Assembly: GCF_004337445.1 (NCBI RefSeq)
Contig: NZ_SJZB01000049.1
Coordinates: forward strand, 56,648 to 120,647
DNA: 64,000 bases
From: Parasulfuritortus cantonensis
Lineage (GTDB): Bacteria; Pseudomonadota; Gammaproteobacteria; Burkholderiales; Thiobacillaceae
Reading direction: 5' to 3'
Shown: positions 1-7,204 of the stretch, piece after piece
Layout: the number at the start of each line of letters is the position of its first letter
How positions within the stretch are numbered: the first letter of the stretch is position 1
Made by a program: the position numbers and the translations under genes
Notes under the pieces: model-generated
Seen by the model: only the letters and a program-made list of their open reading frames with translations
The model's database searches: none
What the model was told of the DNA's origin: nothing

Positions 1-788
1 CCGCCCTCGCGGCCGCGGATCAGGGTCCAGTGATAGCCGGCGATGCCCGCGGCCACGGCCAGGCCGGCATAGTACGGCCAGGCCAGGCGCAGCGCGTCGC
101 CGACGTAGGCGAGCAGGCCAAGGGTCGCGGCATAGCAGAACATGACGGCGGCGACGTCGTAGCGGCCGAAGGTGATGGCCGAGGTCTTGATGCCGATCTT
201 GAGGTCGTCCGGACGGTCGACCATGGCATATTCGGTGTCGTAGGCGACCGCCCAGAAAATGTTGGCGAGCAGCAGCCACCAGCCCACGGCGGGCACGTTG
301 CCGAGGTGGGCGGCGTAGGCCATCGGGATGCCGAAGCCGAAGGCGATGCCGAGGTAGGCCTGCGGGATGGCGAAGAAGCGTTTCGTGAACGGGTAGCTGG
401 CGGCCAGGAACAAGGCCACGACGGCCAGTTCCAGGAGCAGGAGGTTGTCGAGCGCGAGCGGCAGGATCAGCAGCAGGGCGAGCAGCGACAGGCCGGCGGC
501 GAGCAGCAGGGCTTCCCGGGTGCCGACCTTGCCGGCCGCCATGGGGCGGTCCTTGGTGCGGGCGACGTGGGGGTCGAAGTCGCGGTCGGCATAGTCGTTG
601 ATGACGCAACCGGCCGAACGCATCAGCACCGAGCCGAGCATGAACACCCAGACGACCAGCCAGTCCGGCCGGCCGCCGCCGGACAGCCAGAGCGCCCACA
701 GGGTGGGCCAGACCAGGAGCAGGATGCCGATGGGCTTGTCGAGGCGCATCAGCTTTTCGTAGAGGGCGAGGCGGGCGAGCAGATTCAT
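1..788 (-). CDS. ubiA: 4-hydroxybenzoate polyprenyltransferase UbiA (3' end cut by window)
   Basis: Integral membrane prenyltransferase that attaches the polyprenyl tail to 4-hydroxybenzoate in ubiquinone synthesis. The ATG is at 788. The protein begins [19 protein letters not shown] and carries both Asp-rich motifs of the family: NDYADRDFD near residue 70, and [12 protein letters not shown] near residue 190. Several hydrophobic helices lie between them. About 262 codons are visible; the family is usually near 290 residues, so roughly 25-30 C-terminal residues lie outside the window. It overlaps the ubiC stop by four bases (ATGA), so the two are translationally coupled and ubiC supplies the substrate. 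Confidence 0.95.
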   Translation of the reverse strand, partial: MNLLARLALYEKLMRLDKPIGILLLVWPTLWALWLSGGGRPDWLVVWVFMLGSVLMRSAGCVINDYADRDFDPHVARTKDRPMAAGKVGTREALLLAAGLSLLALLLILPLALDNLLLLELAVVALFLAASYPFTKRFFAIPQAYLGIAFGFGIPMAYAAHLGNVPAVGWWLLLANIFWAVAYDTEYAMVDRPDDLKIGIKTSAITFGRYDVAAVMFCYAATLGLLAYVGDALRLAWPYYAGLAVAAGIAGYHWTLIRGREG

Positions 789-1303
789 GGTCGGATGACG
801 CTGGGTAGGAAGACCTCGGTGACCATCAGTCGATGGCCGGCGAGGGCGAATTGCGACCGGCGTGCCCACAGGGCGGCGGCCGGCTCGGTCAGATAGGGGG
901 CCGCCGCCAGATAGAGCGGGTGGCGCCGGCTGACACGGCGGAAGGCGAGCGGGAAACGCTCGACGCGCGGGTCGGCGAACAGGGTGGCCCCGAGCGACTG
1001 GTTGCCCAGGCCGGCCAGTTGCCGCCAGGGACCGCGCAGACAGGCCGAGGGGATGACGGTATGGGCGTAGACCAGCGGCACGGAGCCGGAGCGGAGCAGG
1101 ACTTCGCGGACCAGGGCGCGTTCGTGGCCGCCCAGGCCGAGCGGGGCGACCTCGTCACGGTAGGGCAGGTCGAAGGCCTGGCGCAGGCGCCGTACGTTGA
1201 AGTCCGGGAAGCGTGAACTGAGCAGGCGGGTCAACGAACCGTGGTGGATCAGCCAGGGCCGCCAAGGCGCCATCGTGCTGGTGGCTAGATGCCAGTTCGT
1301 CAT
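785..1303 (-). CDS. ubiC: Chorismate pyruvate-lyase UbiC
   Basis: Cytosolic enzyme converting chorismate to 4-hydroxybenzoate and pyruvate, the first committed step of ubiquinone synthesis. The 172-residue length is normal for the family. Recognisable stretches include the [13 protein letters not shown]-terminal region, [16 protein letters not shown] and the glycine-rich [11 protein letters not shown] segment. It is the first gene of a ubiC-ubiA pair, overlapping ubiA by ATGA. A possible -10 element (CATAAT, complement of 1333-1338) lies about 30 bases upstream, without a convincing -35. Confidence 0.93.
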   Translation of the reverse strand: MTNWHLATSTMAPWRPWLIHHGSLTRLLSSRFPDFNVRRLRQAFDLPYRDEVAPLGLGGHERALVREVLLRSGSVPLVYAHTVIPSACLRGPWRQLAGLGNQSLGATLFADPRVERFPLAFRRVSRRHPLYLAAAPYLTEPAAALWARRSQFALAGHRLMVTEVFLPSVIRP

Positions 1304-1361
1304 GCCTGCCCACGTCTGTCGAGAAGCTGTTAATTATGACAGATGCGGCGGCCCGGCGTCC

Positions 1362-1388
1362 GCCCGGCCGAGGCGATGGCGGCCGGGC
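1362..1388 (-). terminator. Stem-loop after the OmpA-like gene
   Basis: A perfect 9-bp GC-rich inverted repeat (GCCCGGCCG / CGGCCGGGC) with a 9-base loop lies 14 bases past the OmpA-like stop and ahead of ubiC. No T tract follows, so it may only weaken read-through into ubiC. Confidence 0.4.
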
Positions 1389-1401
1389 GGCGGGGTTCGC
1401 C

Positions 1402-2475
1402 CTAGCGCAGGTAGACTTCGACCCGGCGGTTCTTCACCTCGGCCGTCTCCGGCGGCGTCTGCACCAGGAGTTGGCGTTGCCCGAAGGATTCCACCTCCAG
1501 GTGTTCGATGCCCGCATACGCGGCACGAATCCGCTTGGCGACGTAGTCGGCGCGTTTCTGGGCCAGCTTGTCGTTGAATTTCTCCGTGCCGACCGTGTCG
1601 GTATGGCCCTGCAAGGTCAGTTCCGGCAGGGGCCGGTCGTGCAGGTCGGCGAGCAGGGCGGCCAGCGCCTGCTCGGAATCCGCGTTCAGCTTGGTCGAGC
1701 CGGTCTCGAAGAACAGGGTCACGTGGCTGGGCAGGGGCGGACGCGCGTCCAGGGCGGCGCCGAAGTCCTGCCGCACCTGCTCGGCTCCGGCCTCGAACGT
1801 GGCGTAATTGCCCGGGTCCATGCGCAGCGCCTCGAGATTCTGGTCCAGGACGGTCGTGCCGTGCGCGTCGGTGACCATGATCTTGCCGGTCTTGCCATCC
1901 GGGTTTTCCAGCAGGACGACGTAGGTCCGCGTGGGCAGGCCGGCCTGCTTGGCCTCGGCCAGGGTGGTCAGCAGGGTCCCGAAGTCGCCCGTGATCTGCC
2001 CCGGCGTGGCGGTGAACGGGGCGTAGGAGTAGCCGTCCATGAGCATGGCCCGGCCGGGTTCCTCCAGGCGGTAGCTGCGCTCGCCGACGCTCACGCCCAG
2101 GTAGCCGGCCGCCTGGCCGGCTTCCGGGGCGAGCAGCACCACATATGAGTGCGACAAGGGCGGCAAGCCTTGCTGCAGGATCTCGTGCATGGCCGCCAGG
2201 GCGGCGCCGAAGTCGCTCTGGATGCGGTCGTCGCTGACCCGCGGCACGGTGATGAAGCCGCGTTCGACCTGGCCGCCGAAGCCGGCCGCCGGAATGCCGT
2301 AGACGCCGTCGGCATTGTGAATCTGGGCGCGGTTGTCTTCCGGCACTTCACTGGGCAGCGGGTTCTGCAGGACCACGACCTCGGTGCCGGCGAGGGCGGG
2401 GACGGCCAGGCCGTACAGGGCCGTGACAAGCAGGGCGCGCAGGCGCGCCGACAGGGTAGGGCATGACGTGGGCAT
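1402..2475 (-). CDS. OmpA-family protein with C-terminal peptidoglycan-binding domain
   Basis: 357 residues. An N-terminal hydrophobic signal segment (RLRALLVTALYGLAVPALA) is followed by a middle region of about 200 residues that I cannot assign. The C-terminal OmpA domain (about 250-357) shows VTLFFETGSTKL, LQGHTDTVGTEKFNDKLAQ and the RRVEVYLR end, the residues that hold peptidoglycan diaminopimelate in this family. The middle region contains two similar segments (SYVVLLAPEAGQA.. and TYVVLLENPDGKT..), suggesting an internal duplication. It lies 13 bases downstream of a FecR-domain gene on the same strand, probably one operon. A GGGAG motif precedes the ATG. Probably anchors or senses the cell wall in the periplasm; no enzymatic role is visible. 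Confidence 0.85.
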   Translation of the reverse strand: MPTSCPTLSARLRALLVTALYGLAVPALAGTEVVVLQNPLPSEVPEDNRAQIHNADGVYGIPAAGFGGQVERGFITVPRVSDDRIQSDFGAALAAMHEILQQGLPPLSHSYVVLLAPEAGQAAGYLGVSVGERSYRLEEPGRAMLMDGYSYAPFTATPGQITGDFGTLLTTLAEAKQAGLPTRTYVVLLENPDGKTGKIMVTDAHGTTVLDQNLEALRMDPGNYATFEAGAEQVRQDFGAALDARPPLPSHVTLFFETGSTKLNADSEQALAALLADLHDRPLPELTLQGHTDTVGTEKFNDKLAQKRADYVAKRIRAAYAGIEHLEVESFGQRQLLVQTPPETAEVKNRRVEVYLR

Positions 2476-2488
2476 GTCGGGCTCCCGG

Positions 2489-2935
2489 TTACTGGTTGTC
2501 GACCTTGATGGCGAAGTGCGAACCGCGTACGCCGACGCTGCCGGTCGGGGTCTTCAGCATCACGCCGCCCGGGTTCTGCTTGGCGATGGCGCCGGCCAGG
2601 TAGGCCAGGGTGCCTTTCTCCAGGGTGGCGTCGAGCTTGAACTCGCCATGGCTCGGGGCATAGGCGTAGTCGACCAGGCTGAGCGCGCTGCCCGGCCCGA
2701 CCGAGAGCACGGTATTGTCCTTGAACACGATGCCGAGCGAGGCGCCGGAACCGGTTTCGATCCGGGTGCCGGCGCTCACCGGGGCGTCGGCCGCCGCCGG
2801 GCTGCGCTGGCCGTCGACGGTCAGGTAGGCGTCGCCGTGCAGGGCGCGGACGTAGCCGGCCACGTCGGCGGCGAGGACGGAGCTGGTACTTAGGCCCAGC
2901 AGGATGATGGCCAAGGCGAGTTTGCGGGTGTTCAA
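2489..2935 (-). CDS. Small secreted FecR-domain protein (paralogue 1)
   Basis: The TTG at 2935 is chosen because GAGGAGAAA sits 6-8 bases before it and a clean signal peptide follows (TRKLALAIILLGLSTSSVLA). The 148-residue precursor is essentially one FecR domain: GDAYLTV, TGSGASLG, FKDNTVLSVG, KGTLAYL and KTPTGSVGVRGSHF. Unlike iron-siderophore FecR anti-sigma factors it has no N-terminal sigma-binding or membrane part, so it is a free periplasmic domain. It is read divergently from the CHASE2 cyclase and precedes the OmpA-like gene. A second copy lies at 7256-7696. Stand-alone FecR domains beside CHASE2 cyclases suggest a periplasmic ligand-binding partner (inference). Confidence 0.82.
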   Translation of the reverse strand: MNTRKLALAIILLGLSTSSVLAADVAGYVRALHGDAYLTVDGQRSPAAADAPVSAGTRIETGSGASLGIVFKDNTVLSVGPGSALSLVDYAYAPSHGEFKLDATLEKGTLAYLAGAIAKQNPGGVMLKTPTGSVGVRGSHFAIKVDNQ

Positions 2936-3172
2936 GACGGTTTCTCCTCTGCGGGCTGCAACGAGGCAGCAGTAATTGACGGCGACCGACCGGCACATCG
3001 TGTGCCCGCCGCGCCTGCTTGCCCAGGGCTCCTTGTTCGCCATCCGAATAGTTGAATGAAATGGCATGTTTTTTCGAGTAATAATACATAAAACGGTCCC
3101 GTGTCGATATCTCAAGATCGCCAGGGGGTGTGTCCCAACCTGACGCGGCGCCGAGCCCCTGACGAGTCCTCC

Positions 3173-5305
3173 ATGACCCTGCCCAAACCGAACCCGGGTT
3201 GGCTGATCCCGATTGCGGCCGTCCTGGCCGGCATCGCGCTCTACCTGATCGATCCGCTGCCCCTGCAGGGCCTGCGCAACAACGTCTTCGACCAGTACCA
3301 GCGCTGGAAACCCCGCCAGTACGAGCCGGTCCCGGTTCGCGTCATCGACATCGACGACGAGAGCCTGGCCCGGCTCGGACAATGGCCCTGGCCGCGCACC
3401 CGCATCGCCGAGCTGATCGACCGCCTGCGCGCCGCCGGTGCCGCGTCCATCGCCTTCGACGTCATGTTCGCCGAGCCGGACCGGACCTCCCCGTCCGCCA
3501 TCGAGAAGGTCTGGCGTCCGGATGCGGACCTGAGCCGCCGCCTGGCGGCGCTGCCCGACCACGACGCCGTGCTGGCCCGCACGCTGTCGGCCGGCGGCGT
3601 CGTGCTCGGCCACGCCCTGTTGCGCAAGGGGACACCGCCGGCCCACTTCGCGACCCCGTTCCGGGTGGTCGAGGTGGGCGGATCGCCACTGCCCTACCTG
3701 CCGGCGTTCCAGGGCACGGTGGCGGCGCTGCCGGAACTCCAGGACGCCGCAGCGGGCAATGGCGCGATCACCTTCATCCCGGATTCGGACGGCGTCGTGC
3801 GGCGGGTTCCGCTGCTCTTCGACCTGGGCGGCAAGCCGATTCCCTCGCTGGTCGCCGAGGCGTTGCGCGTCGGTCAGGGGGCGCGCAACCTGATGGTCAA
3901 GACCGATGCCGAGGCGGGCACCGGCATCCAGTCCGTACGCATCGGTGCCTTCGAGGTCCCGACCAATGCCTCCGGCCAGGTCTGGGTGCATTACACGCGT
4001 CCGGTCGCCGGCCGTTACATCCCGGCCTGGAAGGTCTTCGCGGGGCAGGTGCCGGCGGCCCAGCTGGAGGGCCACGTGCTGCTCGTCGGCACCTCCGCGC
4101 AGGGGTTGATGGACCTGCGCTTCAGCCCGCTCGGCGGTCTGATTCCGGGGGTGGAAAGCCATGCCCAGGCGATCGAGGAGATCCTACTCGGCAGCCACCT
4201 GTCGCGACCCAACTGGGCGCCCGGCCTGGAGATGCTGGGCATCCTGTTCGGCGGCCTGCTGGTCGGATTCATCGGCCTGTCGGCGGGGGCCATCCTGTCG
4301 GCGGCGGCGGCAATGGTCACCATCACCGTCACCGGGGCCGCCAGCTGGTACGCCTATGCCGAGCACGGCCTGCTGCTCGATCCGGTGACCCCGGCGCTGG
4401 TCCTGCTCGTCATCTTCATCCTGGCCAGCATCCACCACCACGCCACCGCCGAACGGCGCCAGCGCTGGGTCAAGCGCGCCTTCTCGCGCTACGTCTCGCC
4501 CAACCTGGTGAGCTATCTGGTCGACAACCCGAACCACCTCGAACTGGGTGGCGTGCGGCGCGAATGCAGCTTCATCTTCACCGACCTGGCCGGCTTCACC
4601 AACCTGATGGAGAAACTCGACCCGGCCGAGGCGGTGGCCCTGCTGAACGACTACCTGGACAGCATGATCCACATCGCCTTCGAGCATGACGGCACCCTCG
4701 ACCGCATCGTCGGCGACGCCGTGGCGATCATGTTCTCGGCGCCCGTCGAGCAGCCGGACCACCGCCAGCGGGCGATGACCTGCGCGGTCGCCATGCACCG
4801 CTTCGCCCAGCGCCACGCGGCCGCCGCGAACGCGCGCGGGGTCCCGTTCGGGGCCACCCGGATCGGCATCCATACCGGCGAGGTGACGGTCGGCAACTTC
4901 GGCGGCTCGACCATATTCGACTACCGGGCCCTCGGCGACCCGGTCAACACGGCCTCCCGCCTGGAGAGCGTGAACAAGCAGCTGGGCACCCTGGTGTGCG
5001 TGTCCGAGGCGACCCTGTCCGGCTGTGTCGGCACGGTGGCGCGGCCGGTCGGCAAGCTGGTGCTGAAGGGCAAGAGCCTGCCCCTGATGGTCTACCAGCC
5101 CCTCATCCCCGACGCCGGCGAGTCGGCGCCGCCGGATCCCGAATACGAGGCCGCCTATCGCCGGATGGCGGCCGGCGACCCCGCCGCCCTGGCCACCTTC
5201 GAGGCCCTGGCCGAGGCGCGTCCGGACGACCCGCTGGTGCGTTTCCACCTGGGCCGTCTGCACAAGGGCCAGACCGGCGACGTCATCACCTTCACGGAGA
5301 AATAA
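3173..5305 (+). CDS. CHASE2-domain class III adenylate/guanylate cyclase
   Basis: A first membrane helix (LIPIAAVLAGIALYLI, about residues 9-25) is followed by an extracellular CHASE2 domain (about 30-340, with VRVIDIDDESLARLGQWPWPR), two or three membrane helices (about 345-420) and a cytosolic class III cyclase domain (about 460-640). The metal-binding aspartates sit in FIFTDLAGFT and RIVGDAVAIMF, and the transition-state region in DYRALGDPVNTASRLE. The ATG at 3173 places the first helix near the N-terminus as usual for CHASE2. An in-frame GTG at 3101 would add 24 unremarkable residues, and neither start has a clear ribosome-binding site. Motifs alone do not separate cAMP from cGMP. Neighbours carry cNMP-binding domains and FecR domains, making it the likely signal source of this block. 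Confidence 0.9.
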   Translation: MTLPKPNPGWLIPIAAVLAGIALYLIDPLPLQGLRNNVFDQYQRWKPRQYEPVPVRVIDIDDESLARLGQWPWPRTRIAELIDRLRAAGAASIAFDVMFAEPDRTSPSAIEKVWRPDADLSRRLAALPDHDAVLARTLSAGGVVLGHALLRKGTPPAHFATPFRVVEVGGSPLPYLPAFQGTVAALPELQDAAAGNGAITFIPDSDGVVRRVPLLFDLGGKPIPSLVAEALRVGQGARNLMVKTDAEAGTGIQSVRIGAFEVPTNASGQVWVHYTRPVAGRYIPAWKVFAGQVPAAQLEGHVLLVGTSAQGLMDLRFSPLGGLIPGVESHAQAIEEILLGSHLSRPNWAPGLEMLGILFGGLLVGFIGLSAGAILSAAAAMVTITVTGAASWYAYAEHGLLLDPVTPALVLLVIFILASIHHHATAERRQRWVKRAFSRYVSPNLVSYLVDNPNHLELGGVRRECSFIFTDLAGFTNLMEKLDPAEAVALLNDYLDSMIHIAFEHDGTLDRIVGDAVAIMFSAPVEQPDHRQRAMTCAVAMHRFAQRHAAAANARGVPFGATRIGIHTGEVTVGNFGGSTIFDYRALGDPVNTASRLESVNKQLGTLVCVSEATLSGCVGTVARPVGKLVLKGKSLPLMVYQPLIPDAGESAPPDPEYEAAYRRMAAGDPAALATFEALAEARPDDPLVRFHLGRLHKGQTGDVITFTEK

Positions 5306-5312
5306 CCGGCTC

Positions 5313-5334
5313 CGCCAGCGCGTTTCGGCTGGCG
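5313..5334 (+). terminator. Weak stem-loop after the cyclase gene
   Basis: A 7-bp stem (CGCCAGC / GCTGGCG) with an 8-base loop begins 7 bases past the cyclase stop. The following sequence is only moderately T-rich. It may attenuate rather than stop transcription into the glutaminase gene 76 bases downstream. Confidence 0.4.
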
Positions 5335-5380
5335 CGCTTATTGCGTAGTTTTACTGTCATTCTTCCGGCTAGGAGGCCAT

Positions 5381-7204
5381 ATGCAGTCGCCGATCCAGAC
5401 GTACCTCGAAAACCTCCACGGCCGGATCGCCGGCCTCGACGACGGTGCCCTCGCCAGCTACATCCCGGAGCTGACCAAGGCGGACCCGGCCTGGTTCGGC
5501 ATCTGCCTGGTCACCCTCGACGGCGTGGCCTACTCGGTGGGGGATTTCTCGCGTCAGTTCACCATCCAGTCGATCTCCAAGCCGTTCGTCTACGCCACCG
5601 CGCTGGCCGACCGCGGCCGCGACTTCGTGCTGAGCAAGGTGGGCGTGGAGCCGAGCGGCGATGCCTTCAATTCGATCAGCCTGAATCCCCAAACTGGTGC
5701 GCCGCTGAACCCGATGATCAACGCTGGTGCAATCGCCACCGCCAGCCTGGTCGCGGGCGACACGCCGGAGGCACAATGGCAGCGCATCGAGAGCTCGATG
5801 TCCACCTTCGTGGGGCGCGACCTGAGCGTCGACGAGTCGGTGTACCGCTCGGAGAGCGAGACCGGCTTCCGCAACCGGGCCATCGCCTGGATGCTGAAGA
5901 ACTTCGGCATCATCGACGGCGAGCCGATGGCTTCCCTGGAGAACTATTTCCGGCAGTGCTCGGTGCTGGTGGATTGCCGCGACCTCGCCTACATGGCGGC
6001 CACCCTGGCCAACGGCGGCGTCCATCCGCTCACCGGCAAGCGCGCGCTGCCGGCCGAGCACGTCGAGCGGGTACTCAGCGTCATGGCCACCTGCGGCATG
6101 TACGACTACGCGGGCAGCTGGCTGTACGAGGTCGGCATGCCGGCCAAGAGCGGCGTCGGCGGCGGCATCATCGCCGTGCTGCCGGGGCGTTTCGGCATCG
6201 GCATCTTCTCGCCGCGCCTGGACGAGAAGGGCAACAGCGTGCGCGGCATCGAGGTCTGCAAGCAGTTGTCGCGCGACTTCCACATGCACGTGTTCAGCCA
6301 TGCCGGCCACCCGGCCATGGCGCTCGGGCGCGTCTACACCGGCGCCGATGCCCCCTCGCGGCGCCAGCCGGGCGCCGAGATGCGCGCCTGCCTGAACGCC
6401 CAGGCGCACCGCATCAAGTACCTCAGCCTGCACGGCTTCCTGGCCGTGGACGGCATCGAATACGTCATCCGGCGCATGCGGGAGATGGCGCCGGACACGC
6501 ACAGCTTCATCCTCGACATGCACCAGGTGGCCGGGATATCGGAGAGCGCCGCGCGTCTGCTCAACCAGGCCCGGCGGCAATTCGCCCGCGACGACATCGC
6601 GGTGGTGTTCTCGCGCATCCACGAGCGGCCGGCCATCATCGAGCCGTTGCGCAAGTCGGCCGGGCCGGACGACCACGGCTACCTCAGCTTCGAGGACAAC
6701 GACCTGGCCGTGGAATGGTGCGAGAACCGGCTCTACGGCGGCGCCGCCCATTACGCCGACCGGCTCGGCTCCCTGGCCGAGTCGCCGCTCTTCGCGGGGG
6801 TGCCGGCGGAGCTGATGGCGCAGGTGGAGGCGGTGACGGGCACGGCGTCGTTCGCCGCGGGCGATGCCATCCTGGTGACCGGCCAGGCCGGCGACGGCCG
6901 CATCTTCTTCATCGAATCCGGCCAGGTCAGCATCCTGGTGCCGCTCCAGAACGGCGGCCACCAGCGCATCGCCTCGCTCGGCCCGGGCATGAACTTCGGC
7001 GAGATGGTGCTCCTGGGCCAGACCACGCGCAGCGCCTCGGTGCTCGCGGACACCGAGGTGAAGTGCTGGATACTCGATACGGAGAACCTCGACCGGGTGG
7101 CGGCGGAGGCGCCGCAGCTGAAGATCGCGCTGTTGGAGAACCTGGCCCGCGACATGGCCAGCAAGCTGCGCCGCGCGACCCAGTGGATCAGCGCCCTGGC
7201 GTGA
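5381..7204 (+). CDS. glsA: Glutaminase fused to STAS and cyclic-nucleotide-binding domains
   Basis: 607 residues; ordinary GlsA proteins are near 310. Residues 1-305 are a serine-dependent glutaminase (L-glutamine to glutamate plus ammonia) with the beta-lactamase-like S-x-x-K in QSISKPFVYA and the NPMINAGAIA segment. Residues about 335-425 form a STAS domain (FILDMHQVAGISESAARLL). Residues about 460-585 form a cNMP-binding domain with LFAGVPAELM, FGEMVLLGQTTRSASV and the family Glu and Arg that hold the nucleotide. AGGAGG precedes the ATG. It follows the CHASE2 cyclase on the same strand, and the partner-switching genes lie just beyond, so nucleotide-gated or partner-controlled glutaminase activity is a reasonable inference. 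Confidence 0.92.
   Translation: MQSPIQTYLENLHGRIAGLDDGALASYIPELTKADPAWFGICLVTLDGVAYSVGDFSRQFTIQSISKPFVYATALADRGRDFVLSKVGVEPSGDAFNSISLNPQTGAPLNPMINAGAIATASLVAGDTPEAQWQRIESSMSTFVGRDLSVDESVYRSESETGFRNRAIAWMLKNFGIIDGEPMASLENYFRQCSVLVDCRDLAYMAATLANGGVHPLTGKRALPAEHVERVLSVMATCGMYDYAGSWLYEVGMPAKSGVGGGIIAVLPGRFGIGIFSPRLDEKGNSVRGIEVCKQLSRDFHMHVFSHAGHPAMALGRVYTGADAPSRRQPGAEMRACLNAQAHRIKYLSLHGFLAVDGIEYVIRRMREMAPDTHSFILDMHQVAGISESAARLLNQARRQFARDDIAVVFSRIHERPAIIEPLRKSAGPDDHGYLSFEDNDLAVEWCENRLYGGAAHYADRLGSLAESPLFAGVPAELMAQVEAVTGTASFAAGDAILVTGQAGDGRIFFIESGQVSILVPLQNGGHQRIASLGPGMNFGEMVLLGQTTRSASVLADTEVKCWILDTENLDRVAAEAPQLKIALLENLARDMASKLRRATQWISALA

Noticed and set aside
3051..3090. Sigma-54 promoter before the cyclase (TGGCATG)
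   Set aside because: The -12 element does not place GC at the required distance from the -24 GG.
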